Part shown: positions 15,641 to 25,062 of the stretch, in pieces | How positions within the stretch are numbered: position 1 is the first letter of the stretch | Layout: every line of letters starts with the position of its first letter | Assembly (NCBI GenBank): GCA_017620375.1 | Contig: JAFZQN010000049.1 | Span: 1-34,168, forward strand | Direction: 5' to 3' | DNA from: Lachnospiraceae bacterium | GTDB lineage: Bacteria > Bacillota > Clostridia > Lachnospirales > Lachnospiraceae | DNA: 34,168 bases | The notes under the pieces: generated by a model | Told to the model about the DNA's origin: nothing | Seen by the model: only the letters and a program-made list of their open reading frames with translations | The model's database searches: none | Program-made: the position numbers and the translations under genes

Positions 15641-17626
15641 ATGGACGATATCTTAAAAGATAATGATATTCAGGTAAACGGCGCTGAAGCTGAAGGTACC
15701 GAAGTAAACGGAGCGATCCAGAATTACGGTGCCGATCAGATCCAGATACTTGAAGGCTTAGAGGCTGTAAGAAAAAGACCCGGTATGTACATCGGAAGTA
15801 CTTCAGCCAGAGGACTTCATCATCTGGTATATGAGATAGTGGATAATGCCGTGGATGAAGCTTTGGCAGGAGTATGTAAAGAAATAGTCGTTACCATCAA
15901 CCAGGATAATTCCGTAACGGTAGTGGATGACGGACGTGGTATCCCTGTCGAGATCAATAAGAAAAAAGGTATTTCCTCTGTAGAAGTTGTATTTACCATA
16001 CTTCATGCCGGCGGAAAATTCGGCGGTGGAGGATATAAGGTATCCGGCGGACTTCACGGTGTTGGTGCGTCTGTTGTTAACGCGCTTTCAAAATGGCTTG
16101 AAGTAGTGGTTGAGAAAAACGGCAAGAAGTATTTCCAGAGATATGAATACGGTAAGCCATTAGAAAGACTTAAAGAGATCGGTGAAAGTGACAGACACGG
16201 TTCTACCGTTACCTTCCTTCCCGATGAGACCATATTTGAAGAGACAGTATTTGATTTTGAAGTATTAAAGCAGAGACTCCGTGAGATGGCATTCCTTACC
16301 AAGGGCCTTAAGATCATCCTTAAGGACGCAAGAGAAGGCCAGGAGAAGGAAAAGACCTTCCATTATGAGGGCGGTATTTCCGAGTATGTTCAGTATTTAA
16401 ATAAAAACCAGAACGTGCTTTATCCCGAGATAATCTACTGCGAAGGCCAGAAGGGCGATGTATACGTAGAAGTAGCTATGCAGCATAACGATGCATACAA
16501 TGAGAACTGCTACAGCTTCGTTAATAACATCACCACACCCGAAGGCGGTACACATTATACAGGATTTAAGAACGCACTTACCAAAACCTTTAATGACTAT
16601 GCCAGAAATATGAAGCTCTTAAAGGAGAACGAGGATAATCTCTCCGGAGAGGACTTAAGAGAGGGTCTGGCAGCTATCATAAGCATAAAGCTTCCAGATC
16701 CCCAGTTTGAAGGTCAGACCAAGCAGAAACTCGGTAATTCCGAAGCCCGTGGTGCGGTAGATGCTATCGTCAGTGAAAAGCTTACCTACTTCTTAGAGCA
16801 GAATCCTTCTGTAGCAAAGAACATTATCGAAAAGGCAGTTCTTGCACAGCGTGCAAGAGATGCTGCAAGAAAAGCAAGAGATCTTACCAGAAGAAAGACA
16901 GCATTAGAAGGCATGAGCCTGCCCGGAAAGCTTGCAGACTGTTCGGATAAGAATCCCGAGAACTGCGAGATATTCATAGTCGAGGGAGATTCCGCGGGCG
17001 GTTCAGCCAAGACTGCCAGAGACAGAGCTACACAGGCTATCCTTCCTCTCCGTGGTAAGATCCTTAACGTAGAAAAAGCAAGACTTGATAAAATACTCGG
17101 AAATGAAGAGATAAGATCCATGATCACCGCATTCGGTACCGGTATCTCGGAAGACTTTGATCTGAGTAAACTCAGATACAACAAGATCATCATCATGACC
17201 GATGCCGACGTGGACGGCGCTCATATCAGTACCCTGATGCTCACATTCCTGTACAGGTTTATGCCCGAGCTTATCAAACAGGGACATGTATATCTGGCAC
17301 AGCCGCCTCTTTATAAGATCGAGAAAAACAAGAACGTATGGTATGCTTACAGCGATGAACAGCTGAATAACATCATGGTCCAGATAGGACGTGACAGCAG
17401 TAATAAAGTTCAGCGATACAAAGGTCTTGGTGAGATGGATGCAGATCAATTATGGGAGACCACTATGGATCCTTCCAGCAGAGTATTAAAGAAGGTGGAT
17501 ATGGACGAGGATAACATCGCCGAACTCAACATCACATTCAATACCCTGATGGGAGACAATGTAGAGCCCAGACGTGAGTTCATCGAGGCAAACGCCAAGT
17601 TCGTAACAAATCTTGATATTACATAA
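15641..17626 (+). CDS. gyrB: DNA gyrase subunit B
   Basis: GyrB is the ATPase subunit of type II topoisomerase that introduces negative supercoils. From ATG 15641 it has 661 residues. The GHKL ATPase domain shows [19 protein letters not shown] and [14 protein letters not shown]. The TOPRIM domain shows [10 protein letters not shown] and [11 protein letters not shown]. The end shows [21 protein letters not shown]. Start choice: GGAGG lies 5 bp before ATG 15641, and the in-frame ATG 15629 contains that ribosome site, so it is rejected. The stop codon touches a palindromic repeat, followed by gyrA. Confidence 0.98.
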   Translation: MDDILKDNDIQVNGAEAEGTEVNGAIQNYGADQIQILEGLEAVRKRPGMYIGSTSARGLHHLVYEIVDNAVDEALAGVCKEIVVTINQDNSVTVVDDGRGIPVEINKKKGISSVEVVFTILHAGGKFGGGGYKVSGGLHGVGASVVNALSKWLEVVVEKNGKKYFQRYEYGKPLERLKEIGESDRHGSTVTFLPDETIFEETVFDFEVLKQRLREMAFLTKGLKIILKDAREGQEKEKTFHYEGGISEYVQYLNKNQNVLYPEIIYCEGQKGDVYVEVAMQHNDAYNENCYSFVNNITTPEGGTHYTGFKNALTKTFNDYARNMKLLKENEDNLSGEDLREGLAAIISIKLPDPQFEGQTKQKLGNSEARGAVDAIVSEKLTYFLEQNPSVAKNIIEKAVLAQRARDAARKARDLTRRKTALEGMSLPGKLADCSDKNPENCEIFIVEGDSAGGSAKTARDRATQAILPLRGKILNVEKARLDKILGNEEIRSMITAFGTGISEDFDLSKLRYNKIIIMTDADVDGAHISTLMLTFLYRFMPELIKQGHVYLAQPPLYKIEKNKNVWYAYSDEQLNNIMVQIGRDSSNKVQRYKGLGEMDADQLWETTMDPSSRVLKKVDMDEDNIAELNITFNTLMGDNVEPRREFIEANAKFVTNLDIT

Positions 17627-17737
17627 CACCTCATCCGGCACTCCGTGCCACCTTCCCCTCGAGGGGAAGGCTAAAGGATACCAATACTAAGGCTTCCCCT
17701 TGAGGGGAAGCTGTCTGCGAAGCAGACTGATGAGGTG
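17627..17737. repeat. 111-bp palindromic MITE-like repeat between gyrB and gyrA
   Basis: The ends are a 9-bp inverted repeat (CACCTCATC 17627-17635; GATGAGGTG 17729-17737). Inside are four hairpins in mirror order: GGCAC/GTGCC (17637-17649), a perfect 20-bp palindrome (17651-17670), GCTTCCCCT/AGGGGAAGC (17692-17711) and GTCTGC/GCAGAC (17713-17727). I recall very similar elements as dispersed repeats in gut Clostridia; no search was done. It has no coding capacity and starts at the base after the gyrB stop. Confidence 0.8.
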
Positions 17738-17767
17738 GAAAACCATAAATACATACGGAGACATAAA

Positions 17768-20341
17768 ATGGACGAAATCAATTACGACCAGGTCAAAAAC
17801 GTGGATCTGAAAGATACCATGGAGACCTCCTATATAGACTATGCGATGTCGGTTATCGCAGCGCGTGCGCTGCCCGATGTGCGAGACGGATTAAAGCCTG
17901 TTCAGAGGCGTATCCTTTTCGCTATGGCAGAGCTTGCCAACTGGCCCGACAAGCCTCACAGAAAATGTGCCCGTATCGTCGGCGATACCATGGGTAAATA
18001 CCATCCTCACGGTGACAGTTCCATATACGGAGCTTTGGTTAACCTTGCCCAGGAATGGTCTACAAGATATCCGTTAGTTGACGGTCACGGAAACTTCGGT
18101 TCTGTGGACGGCGACGGAGCGGCTGCGATGCGATACACTGAGGCGAGACTCAGTAAGATAGCTGTTGAGATGCTGTCGGATATCAACAAAGATACCGTAG
18201 ATATGATCCCGAACTTTGATGAGACGGAAAAAGAGCCTACGGTACTTCCTTCACGTGTACCCAACCTGCTTATCAACGGTACCACCGGTATCGCTGTAGG
18301 TATGGCTACCAATATCCCTCCTCACAATGCAGGAGAGGTCATCGATGCTGTAGCAGCTATCATCAACAACAGGATAAACGAAGACAGGGAAACCTCCATC
18401 GAAGAGATCATGAAGATCATAAAGGGACCTGACTTCCCTACAGGTGCCATGATACTCGGTACCAGAGGTATAGAAGAAGCATACAGGACCGGCAGAGGTA
18501 AGGTCAGAGTACGTGCGGTCACTGATATAGAGCCCATGGCCAACGGCAAGAACCGTATAGTAGTTACTGAGCTTCCTTATCTGGTAAACAAGGCAAGACT
18601 TATCCAAAAGATAGCAGAGCTTGTAAAAGATAAAAAAGTGGACGGCATCACCGAGATCCGTGACGAATCAAACCGTGACGGTATGAGAGTATGTATAGAG
18701 CTCCGTCGTGATGCAAATCCTACCGTTATCTTAAATCTTTTATATAAACATACACAGCTTCAGGACAGCTTCGGTATCAATATGCTGGCATTAGTGGACG
18801 GCGAGCCGAAGGTTCTTTCGATGATCGATATATTAAAGCTTTATATCAAGCATCAGGAAGAAGTTGTTTCGAGGCGTACCAGATATGACCTTGCAAAAGC
18901 GGAAGAATCCGCACATATCAAGGAAGGATTACTTAAAGCACTCGATGTTATCGACGAGATCATCGCCATCATTAGAGCTTCCAAGAGTGCGGCAGATGCA
19001 AAAGAAAAACTCATGGCTACATTCGGATTTGACGATCCTCAGGCTCAGGCCATTGTAGATATGAGGTTAAGACAGCTGACCGGTTTGGAAAGAGAAAAGC
19101 TTGAAGCCGAGTATGCGGATCTAATGGAAAAGATCAAGGAATACAAGGCGATCCTCGGCGATGAAAAGATACTGCTCGGAGTAGTAAGGGATGAAGTTGA
19201 AGCCATCGGTTCCAAATACAGGGATCCGAGACGTACTTCCATCGGCTTTGATGAGTATGATATCTCCATGGAGGATATCATCCCCGATGAGGATACCGTT
19301 ATCGCTATGACCAAGAAGGGCTATATCAAGCGTATGACACTTGATAACTTCAAGAATCAGCATCGTGGCGGCAAGGGCATCAAGGGTATGCAGACCTTGG
19401 AGGATGATTATATTGAAGACCTCTTCATGACAACAAATCATCACTATATCATGTTCTTTACAAACAAAGGCCGTGTATTCCGTCTTAAAGCATATGAGAT
19501 CCCCGAGAGCTCAAGAACCTCGAGAGGTACTGCGATAGTCAACCTGCTCCAGATCACCGGAGAAGAGAAGATAACCGCTACCATAACAGTACGAGGCTAC
19601 GACTTCGACAGCTTCCTTCTCATGGCTACAAAGAACGGTATCATCAAGAAGACCAGACTTTCAGAATATGCAAATATCCGCAAGGGCGGACTTATCGCTA
19701 TATCACTCAGAGATGATGACGAACTTATTGGTGTTAAGTGCACGGATGATAAGAGCAATGTATTCCTTATCTCCAAGTACGGACAGTGTATCAGGTTCTA
19801 TGAGCATGATGTAAGGATCACAGGCCGTCAGTCCATCGGTGTAATAGGTATGAACCTTGAGGATACGGACGAGGTTGTAGCTATGCAGCTTGACAACCAG
19901 GGTGAATACCTGCTCACTGTATCCGAGTTTGGTTACGGAAAGCTTACTCCTATATCCGAGTTCAGTGCTCAGCATCGTGGCGGTAAGGGTGTAAGATGCT
20001 ACAAGATAGTCGAGAAGAGCGGTAACTTGGTAGGTGCTAAGGTACTTAACCGTGAGAGCGGTGAGATCATCATGATGACCAATACCGGTACTACCATAAG
20101 ACTCAGCGTAGCAGATATCAGTGTGATCGGAAGAAATACTACCGGTGTTAAACTGATCAGTATCGATGCAAATAAGGATGTCTTCGTGGCAAGCTTTGCC
20201 AGAGTTAAAGAGACTGAAAATGACGCAGATATCGATATGGAACCTGTAACCTATGTCGAAGATGCGATCGAAAACTTCCCGGATGAACCGGAAGACGAAG
20301 AAGTCCCTGAAGAGCCGGAAGATTTGAATACAGAAGAATAA
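17768..20341 (+). CDS. gyrA: DNA gyrase subunit A
   Basis: GyrA is the DNA breakage-reunion subunit of gyrase. From ATG 17768 (after CGGAGA) it has 857 residues. The catalytic tyrosine is Y123 in [10 protein letters not shown]. The quinolone region reads [12 protein letters not shown] (79-90), so the E. coli S83 equivalent is serine but the D87 equivalent is glycine. The C-terminal beta-pinwheel carries QHRGGKG twice (near 522 and 740); the first corresponds to the GyrA box, usually QRRGGKG. The tail is very acidic ([13 protein letters not shown]). The frame is open upstream to 17735 through the repeat, but that extension lacks a ribosome site. A bidirectional terminator follows. Confidence 0.98.
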   Translation: MDEINYDQVKNVDLKDTMETSYIDYAMSVIAARALPDVRDGLKPVQRRILFAMAELANWPDKPHRKCARIVGDTMGKYHPHGDSSIYGALVNLAQEWSTRYPLVDGHGNFGSVDGDGAAAMRYTEARLSKIAVEMLSDINKDTVDMIPNFDETEKEPTVLPSRVPNLLINGTTGIAVGMATNIPPHNAGEVIDAVAAIINNRINEDRETSIEEIMKIIKGPDFPTGAMILGTRGIEEAYRTGRGKVRVRAVTDIEPMANGKNRIVVTELPYLVNKARLIQKIAELVKDKKVDGITEIRDESNRDGMRVCIELRRDANPTVILNLLYKHTQLQDSFGINMLALVDGEPKVLSMIDILKLYIKHQEEVVSRRTRYDLAKAEESAHIKEGLLKALDVIDEIIAIIRASKSAADAKEKLMATFGFDDPQAQAIVDMRLRQLTGLEREKLEAEYADLMEKIKEYKAILGDEKILLGVVRDEVEAIGSKYRDPRRTSIGFDEYDISMEDIIPDEDTVIAMTKKGYIKRMTLDNFKNQHRGGKGIKGMQTLEDDYIEDLFMTTNHHYIMFFTNKGRVFRLKAYEIPESSRTSRGTAIVNLLQITGEEKITATITVRGYDFDSFLLMATKNGIIKKTRLSEYANIRKGGLIAISLRDDDELIGVKCTDDKSNVFLISKYGQCIRFYEHDVRITGRQSIGVIGMNLEDTDEVVAMQLDNQGEYLLTVSEFGYGKLTPISEFSAQHRGGKGVRCYKIVEKSGNLVGAKVLNRESGEIIMMTNTGTTIRLSVADISVIGRNTTGVKLISIDANKDVFVASFARVKETENDADIDMEPVTYVEDAIENFPDEPEDEEVPEEPEDLNTEE

Positions 20342-20346
20342 AAATA

Positions 20347-20388
20347 TAAAAAAAAAGTCCTTAGATCTGACAGATCTAAGGACTTTTT
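20347..20388. terminator. Bidirectional intrinsic terminator after gyrA
   Basis: AGTCCTTAGATCT (20356-20368), loop GAC, AGATCTAAGGACT (20372-20384): a perfect 13-bp stem with an A-run on the left and a T-run on the right. It serves gyrA from the left and the converging anti-sigma gene from the right. Confidence 0.92.
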
Positions 20389-20437
20389 CCTATTTGCGCC
20401 TGTTCACGCATTTCGATCGGTTTGATCAAAACCGGTT

Positions 20438-21613
20438 TTACTTATAGATATCCCCATTTACTTCAATCTTAACTTTTTCGTCAAGTCCAAGGATAAATCC
20501 GAAGTTGTAGGTAAGTGTTGATTCTCCGTCTTTTTCCTGGAAACCTCCGCCGAACCTTCCGTTGGAATCAATTCCTGAAACAGTCCACATATTACCGATA
20601 GTTTCTTCGGTAGTCGCGCTATTATAACCAATGGTATATTCTTCTTTGGTGAAGTCTATTCTTGTACCGTTTTCTCTTATGAGGGTAAATGCATCGATCT
20701 CGCAGTTATTAACATTATATATAAGCGATATGTCAGTCCTGCCGACTTTAATCTTCATATTCTCTACTGTTATTTCCTGTGCAGGTGTATCTATGCATTC
20801 AACTTCATAAATATTATACTTTTCAAGTATCTCTAAAACCTGGGGAACTATAGCGGTCTTGTCGAAATTGCTTGTGACGGTATCTGTTACGGGATCATAA
20901 GTATATGCAAATATTGCATCGGGATCTAACTGAGCTACCTCAGCCTTTAAGCTTTCAAATTGTTCTGCATTTAAAACAACAAAACCGAATGGCTTATTGT
21001 CCTCCGGTACATAGGTTCGGTCAAACCTTATAAATAAGTTATTATCATCTAAAATAGTATGACAGGAATCAAGATTCAATAATACAAGATAAAACCTGTC
21101 ATCTCCGAGCTTAAGACCTTCGGTAAATGTATTAAATGATAACATATTATCATTAGTGTACTTGTTGTCATCGATATATCTAACTTCATTTAAGTTATGC
21201 AGATCTATAAGATTTCCTTCATTATCCAAAAAGCTGAAGCTGAGATAACCGGTTTCGGTAGATTTATCATATATTGAGCCTTCATATACGGCTTTAACGT
21301 TTCCGAGGTCATATTCAGCCATGACCGGGGTATAAACATTTTCAAATTCTTCGCTGCTGTTCTTAAAGAAGAAATCCTTTAACGCTGAATTTGTCATGGC
21401 CCATGCTACTCCGCCGCTAAGCGTCAGTACACCGGCTAAGGCTATAAGTGCTACCGCTACCTTTGACAATCCGCGCCTGCCTGTCCTGCTTATGTCTTCG
21501 ATCTTATTACTGCTACCTTCATACATACCGATAACTCTTGCTTTTTCTTCATCCGAGACGGTTATGCTGTCCATAGCCTCTCTGTAATCTGTTTTAAATC
21601 TGTTTTCGTCCAT
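20438..21613 (-). CDS. Probable membrane-anchored anti-sigma factor
   Basis: The product is 391 residues. Residues 1-47 are a short charged cytosolic segment that would bind the sigma factor, about 50-73 a single membrane helix (VAVALIALAGVLTLSGGVAWAM), and the rest an exported domain rich in beta-type sequence without cysteines of note. The start lies 34 bp after the ECF sigma gene on the same strand, the usual arrangement for a sigma and its membrane regulator. The N-terminal segment is too short to show a zinc-binding HxxxCxxC motif, and none is present. I do not recognise the outer domain; the role is inferred from context and topology. AAGGAGG precedes ATG 21613. Confidence 0.7.
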   Translation of the reverse strand: MDENRFKTDYREAMDSITVSDEEKARVIGMYEGSSNKIEDISRTGRRGLSKVAVALIALAGVLTLSGGVAWAMTNSALKDFFFKNSSEEFENVYTPVMAEYDLGNVKAVYEGSIYDKSTETGYLSFSFLDNEGNLIDLHNLNEVRYIDDNKYTNDNMLSFNTFTEGLKLGDDRFYLVLLNLDSCHTILDDNNLFIRFDRTYVPEDNKPFGFVVLNAEQFESLKAEVAQLDPDAIFAYTYDPVTDTVTSNFDKTAIVPQVLEILEKYNIYEVECIDTPAQEITVENMKIKVGRTDISLIYNVNNCEIDAFTLIRENGTRIDFTKEEYTIGYNSATTEETIGNMWTVSGIDSNGRFGGGFQEKDGESTLTYNFGFILGLDEKVKIEVNGDIYK

Positions 21614-21647
21614 AAATATGCATCCTCCTTAAAAAATGCCCGGTTCT

Positions 21648-22157
21648 TCATAAAGCCTCCCGGCTTACCTGATATTCAGTTCTTTCATTTCCGACAAGTT
21701 TTTCTTTCAAGTTTTCCCTTGCTCTTTGAAGTCTTTTAAAGACTGTATTTTCCGATATTCCGAGCATTTCGCCGATCTCCTTTGCGGAATACTCTTCATA
21801 ATAGTAAAGATGGATCACTTCTCTGTACTTCTGTTTAAGCTTTAGTACTGCGTCCGCCACCATGGCACTTTCTTCATTCCTGCCGCTTCCTGCGGTTTTT
21901 CTTTCTGGTATATAATAGTCAACTTTGCTTTTCCAGGGACTACGCCAAAGAGATTTATATTCATTTACGGCAACTCTTATGAGCCACTTTTTTATGTTTT
22001 CATCTTCTTCAAAGCTTTCGGAAGTTTTAAGAAGCTTCATGAATGCAGTCTGGGTTATGTCTTCTGCATCATACATGTCTTTACATCCGGCAAATGCTAC
22101 TCTTTTGATATCCTCATAGTACTTTTCAACCAGCCGGATATACTCTTGTTTGTCCAT
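21648..22157 (-). CDS. ECF-type RNA polymerase sigma factor
   Basis: This sigma-70 family protein has only regions 2 and 4 and would direct RNA polymerase to a small regulon, probably an envelope response. From ATG 22157 it has 169 residues. Region 2 (about 10-75) shows AEDITQTAFMKLLK. Region 4 (about 105-155) shows YREVIHLYYYEEYSAKEIG and the helix-turn-helix SENTVFKRLQRARENLKEKL. AAAGGAGG lies 4 bp before the ATG; the frame is open further upstream but that part overlaps the tRNA terminator. It is encoded with the membrane protein at 20438-21613 and transcribed against replication. Confidence 0.93.
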   Translation of the reverse strand: MDKQEYIRLVEKYYEDIKRVAFAGCKDMYDAEDITQTAFMKLLKTSESFEEDENIKKWLIRVAVNEYKSLWRSPWKSKVDYYIPERKTAGSGRNEESAMVADAVLKLKQKYREVIHLYYYEEYSAKEIGEMLGISENTVFKRLQRARENLKEKLVGNERTEYQVSREAL

Positions 22158-22230
22158 ACAGCCTCCTTTCTTTTGTCTTGCTGAAGGATCCTTACATAAT
22201 ATAGACGATTTTATATCAAAAAACCTGACA

Positions 22231-22273
22231 AAAAAATAAAAAAAGCTGAAAACCTTTGTGGTATCAGCTTTTT
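22231..22273 (-). terminator. Terminator after tRNA-Ser
   Basis: On the minus strand, AAAAAGCTGA and TCAGCTTTTT arms (22264-22273 and 22240-22249) enclose a 14-base loop and are followed by a T-rich run to 22231. It ends the tRNA transcript about 10 bp after the mature 3' end. Confidence 0.75.
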
Positions 22274-22282
22274 CCTTCATAA

Positions 22283-22370
22283 CGGAGAAGGAGGGATTTG
22301 AACCCTCGCGCCGCGCAAACGACCTACACCCTTAGCAGGGGCGCCTCTTCGGCCTCTTGAGTACTTCTCC
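22283..22370 (-). tRNA. trnS: tRNA-Ser (anticodon GCU)
   Basis: On the minus strand the 7-bp acceptor stem is GGAGAAG/CTTCTCC with discriminator G (22283). The anticodon arm CGCCC-CTGCTAA-GGGTG gives anticodon GCT, which reads AGC and AGU. A long variable arm, typical of serine tRNAs, lies between it and the T arm GAGGG-TTCAAAT-CCCTC. The 3' CCA is not encoded. Own promoter and terminator are visible. Confidence 0.95.
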
Positions 22371-22424
22371 AGGTTCCGAACTCATAAGTTCAGTATTCTC
22401 TTTTCGTTTTTCAACGCAAGTGTT

Positions 22425-22453
22425 ATTCTATCAAAGAAATAGACGCTTGTCAA
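22425..22453 (-). promoter_or_regulatory. tRNA-Ser promoter
   Basis: On the minus strand, a perfect TTGACA (22448-22453), 17-bp spacer and TAGAAT (22425-22430). The start would be near 22418, about 48 nt before the mature tRNA. Confidence 0.85.
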
Positions 22454-22477
22454 GGAAAATTTAAACCTTCACCACTG

Positions 22478-23059
22478 TTATACGCGGAAAGCGCCGCCTT
22501 CACTGTCTATAAGTACTGTTACAGGGAAGTTTTCAACCTCCATCTTGCGGATGGCTTCTGTACCGAGGTCATCATAGGCTATGACGGTACTGCTCTTTAT
22601 ACACTTTGAAAGGAGTGCACCGGCACCGCCTGTAGCACCCATGTATACGGCTTTATTCCTTTTGATGGCGGCCTTTACGTCATCGCTTCGTCTGCCTTTT
22701 CCTATCATACCGGCCAGCCCCAGATCCAAAAGCAGAGGGGTGTATTTGTCCATACGGGAAGATGTGGTGGGACCTGCAGATCCTATGACCTGCCCGGGCT
22801 TTGCAGGTGTGGGGCCAAGGTAGTAAAGTACCGTACCCTTAAGATCTATGGGAGTAACTCCGTTTTCGAAAAGTTCGGCTGAGGTTATCTCGGAAGGCTT
22901 TTTCCCGGTCTTTTCCAGATACTCGTTGATGGCATCATACATTCTCTTATGTGCGGCATCTCTGGCCGAATATACCGTACCGTTAAGGTACAAGACATCT
23001 CCGCCCTTTATTTTTATTATGTCTTCCTCTGTAAAAGGAAGGTTTATCTTATAATCCAT
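22478..23059 (-). CDS. Fe-S type fumarate hydratase, beta subunit (C-terminal domain)
   Basis: This is the beta subunit of a two-subunit class I fumarase or L(+)-tartrate dehydratase, an oxygen-sensitive 4Fe-4S hydro-lyase interconverting fumarate and malate. The 193 residues fit the family. GDVLYLNGTVYSARDAAHKR near 19-40 and GSAGPTTSSRMD near 93-104 are family blocks; a glycine-rich ATGGAGALLSKC follows. It lies 36 bp after the alpha subunit and must act with it. Fumarase is likelier than tartrate dehydratase for a general anaerobe, but sequence alone does not settle it. Transcription runs on towards tRNA-Ser with no clear terminator. Confidence 0.92.
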   Translation of the reverse strand: MDYKINLPFTEEDIIKIKGGDVLYLNGTVYSARDAAHKRMYDAINEYLEKTGKKPSEITSAELFENGVTPIDLKGTVLYYLGPTPAKPGQVIGSAGPTTSSRMDKYTPLLLDLGLAGMIGKGRRSDDVKAAIKRNKAVYMGATGGAGALLSKCIKSSTVIAYDDLGTEAIRKMEVENFPVTVLIDSEGGAFRV

Positions 23060-23095
23060 AGTGTATATCGTTCTCTTTCTTATATATATTATACT

Positions 23096-23989
23096 TTATA
23101 AAGTGACTTTTACATGCCTGTTTACATGACAGCACATATTTACTGCTAAAGGAAGTCCTGCTATATGGGTTGGATATACTTCTATATTGATACCGAGACA
23201 AGTGAACTTTCCGCCCATACCGCCGGGTCCGATATCCAGATCGTTGATCTCTGTATACAGATCCTTCTGCAGCTTAGTCAGATATGTATTATCCGGGATC
23301 ACATCCTTAGCAGTGCTATCTCCCTGTACATCATCAAAATAAGAATGTACGGAATTAAGCTGATTGGTGAGGGCTTTCTTTGCAAGCAGAGCACTCTTTT
23401 CAAAGTCTCCGCCTATACCTACGCCCACTACTACGGGAGGACAGGCATTGGGGCCCGCATCCTTAACCGCAGTGAGCACTGCGTTCTTTATACCGTCTAT
23501 ACCGTCCGCAGGCTTAAGCATAAATACCCTGCTCATATTTTCACTTCCGAAACCCTTGGGAGCCAGTGTGATCTCAAGGCTTTCTCCGTCCACGATCTCA
23601 ACATGTATGATGGCAGGAGTATTATCCCCTGTATTTTTTCTTATGACAGGATCGTTAACTACCGACTTTCTTAAATACCCTTCGGTATAACCCTGACGTA
23701 CACCTTCATTTATAGCTTCGTTAAAGCTGCCGCCTTCAATATGCACATCCTGACCTAAGCGGACAAATACCACCGCCATACCGGTATCCTGACAGATCGG
23801 GATACTTTCGTTACCGGCTATCTCGAGATTTTCCTTAAGCTGTCCAAGTATCTTTTTTCCCAAAGCATTTTCTTCACGCTCACATGCAGTATACAGAGCG
23901 TTTTTCATATCATCCGCCAGATACAGATTTGCATCGATGCACATTTTCTTTACGGCCTGTGTGATTTCGGCTGTTTTAATAATTCTCAA
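23096..23989 (-). CDS. Fe-S type fumarate hydratase, alpha subunit (N-terminal domain)
   Basis: This is the iron-sulfur half of the class I fumarase/tartrate dehydratase. The 297 residues carry three cysteines in the expected contexts for cluster binding: PICQDTGMAVVF (about 62-73), NACPPVVVGVGIGG (about 180-193) and FTCLGINIEVYPTHI near the end. The start is TTG at 23989 with GAGG 9 bp upstream; no suitable ATG is nearby. A promoter at 24028-24056 fits. The beta subunit follows 36 bp later. A single-polypeptide fumarase is the fusion of these two parts in other species. Confidence 0.93.
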   Translation of the reverse strand: MRIIKTAEITQAVKKMCIDANLYLADDMKNALYTACEREENALGKKILGQLKENLEIAGNESIPICQDTGMAVVFVRLGQDVHIEGGSFNEAINEGVRQGYTEGYLRKSVVNDPVIRKNTGDNTPAIIHVEIVDGESLEITLAPKGFGSENMSRVFMLKPADGIDGIKNAVLTAVKDAGPNACPPVVVGVGIGGDFEKSALLAKKALTNQLNSVHSYFDDVQGDSTAKDVIPDNTYLTKLQKDLYTEINDLDIGPGGMGGKFTCLGINIEVYPTHIAGLPLAVNMCCHVNRHVKVTL

Positions 23990-24027
23990 AGTATGATACC
24001 TCTCTTATGATAAAAACTACAAAATAT

Positions 24028-24056
24028 ATGATACTATTTTCTTTATTTTATTTCAA
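24028..24056 (-). promoter_or_regulatory. Predicted fumarase operon promoter
   Basis: On the minus strand, TTGAAA (24051-24056), 17-bp spacer, TATCAT (24028-24033), giving a leader of about 32 nt. A second possible start is an extended -10 (TGTTATAAT) with its TATAAT at 24081-24086. Confidence 0.65.
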
Positions 24057-24098
24057 GCAGATTTAAAGAAAGTGGGACATATTATAACAGGTTAAAAG

Positions 24099-24127
24099 TT
24101 GACGAAAGAATTGATGTTTGTTATACT
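24099..24127 (+). promoter_or_regulatory. Predicted constitutive promoter upstream of the MerR gene
   Basis: TTGACG (24099-24104), 17-bp spacer, TATACT (24122-24127). It lies just before the long-spacer MerR promoter, so the gene may have a basal and an inducible start. Confidence 0.55.
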
Positions 24128-24149
24128 CTTTAACAAATAAAAAAAGGTA

Positions 24150-24180
24150 TTGACTCTCACATTATGTTAGGGATTATAGT
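24150..24180 (+). promoter_or_regulatory. MerR-type promoter and operator for the MerR gene at 24222
   Basis: TTGACT (24150-24155) and TATAGT (24175-24180) are 19 bp apart, the over-long spacer remodelled by MerR-family activators. The spacer holds the dyad CTcACAT-T-ATGTtAG (24156-24170). Autoregulation is the natural reading. Confidence 0.75.
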
Positions 24181-24221
24181 AGTGGTGAGCTCAGAAAAAA
24201 ACATCCATGGAGGTAGATTTT

Positions 24222-25025
24222 ATGCTGAAAATAGGAGAATTTTCAAAACTATCCAGAGTAAGCATCAGAATGCTTCGCCACTACGACGATATCGGGTTGC
24301 TTAAACCTGCGGAGATCGATGATTTCACAGGATATCGTTATTATCGTGAAGACCAGCTTTTTGTCATCGGAAGGATCACCGCTTTAAAGGATATGGGATT
24401 TTCCCTGGCGGATATCACGCGTATCCTTGAGATATATGATGACAAAGAAAAACTCGACAGCTTTCTGTCCGTAAGACAAAAAGAACTGGCAGAAGAGGCA
24501 AAAGAAACGGAGTATAAACTGATGCTTCTGGATACAGCCCGAAAGAGGCTGAGAAAGGAGCAAAAAATGAGTTTCGATGTTAACGTAAAAACAATACCTG
24601 AGAGGTACGCAGCTACAGTACATATGGTTATTCCGCACTATGAAGATGAAGGAATGGCCTGGGGCATGATGGGAGAATGCAAAGAACCGCTTATTCCTGC
24701 GGACCCCTGCTATGCTATAGCGGAATTCCTTGACGATGAATTCAAAGAGGAAAATGTTGAGATCATAGTATCTATGGCTGTTAAGGGTAAGTACCGGGAC
24801 ACAGAGCATGTGAAGTTTAAGACTTTACCTGCGGTCAAGGTAGCAAGCTGCATAGTTAAAGGCAGTTATGATCAGATGGGAGAGGCATATGCGACTGTAG
24901 TAGCATGGATAAAAGCAAACGGATATAAGATGAACGGACCTATGTTCAATATCTATCATGTAAGCCCGTCACAGACACAGAATCCTGAGGAATATGTTAC
25001 GGAAGCCTGTTTTCCTGTGGAATAA
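24222..25025 (+). CDS. MerR-family regulator with GyrI-like effector domain
   Basis: This is a BmrR/BltR-style transcription activator that would sense a small molecule. From ATG 24222 it has 267 residues. The winged helix-turn-helix covers 1-70 (MLKIGEFSKLSRVSIRMLRH, then GYRYYREDQL). A linking coiled coil covers about 75-112, and a C-terminal GyrI/AraC-E-like ligand pocket about 118-267 (ending EEYVTEACFPVE). GGAGG lies 8 bp before ATG 24222; the in-frame ATG 24207 contains that site and is rejected. No efflux gene sits next to it, so its targets besides itself are unknown. Confidence 0.92.
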   Translation: MLKIGEFSKLSRVSIRMLRHYDDIGLLKPAEIDDFTGYRYYREDQLFVIGRITALKDMGFSLADITRILEIYDDKEKLDSFLSVRQKELAEEAKETEYKLMLLDTARKRLRKEQKMSFDVNVKTIPERYAATVHMVIPHYEDEGMAWGMMGECKEPLIPADPCYAIAEFLDDEFKEENVEIIVSMAVKGKYRDTEHVKFKTLPAVKVASCIVKGSYDQMGEAYATVVAWIKANGYKMNGPMFNIYHVSPSQTQNPEEYVTEACFPVE

Positions 25026-25037
25026 AGATTATGGAGC

Positions 25038-25062
25038 GCCGGGGAGTATAATACTTCCCGGC
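25038..25062 (+). terminator. Strong hairpin after the MerR gene, lacking a T-tract
   Basis: GCCGGGGAGTAT/ATACTTCCCGGC forms about 11 bp with a tiny loop, 12 bp after the stop. No T-run follows (TGCTTGTGA), so termination would be inefficient; it may instead be a stabilising 3' stem. The rest of the 133-bp gap shows no other clear signal. Confidence 0.45.

Noticed and set aside
17735..17767. Upstream in-frame start for GyrA
   Set aside because: The first 11 codons lie at the edge of the palindromic repeat and lack a ribosome site; ATG 17768 has CGGAGA and gives the family's normal N-terminus.
20401..20437. Second hairpin (CGGTTT..AAACCG) before the gyrA terminator on the minus strand
   Set aside because: The stem is only 6 bp with no T-run; the bidirectional terminator next to it already explains the ends.
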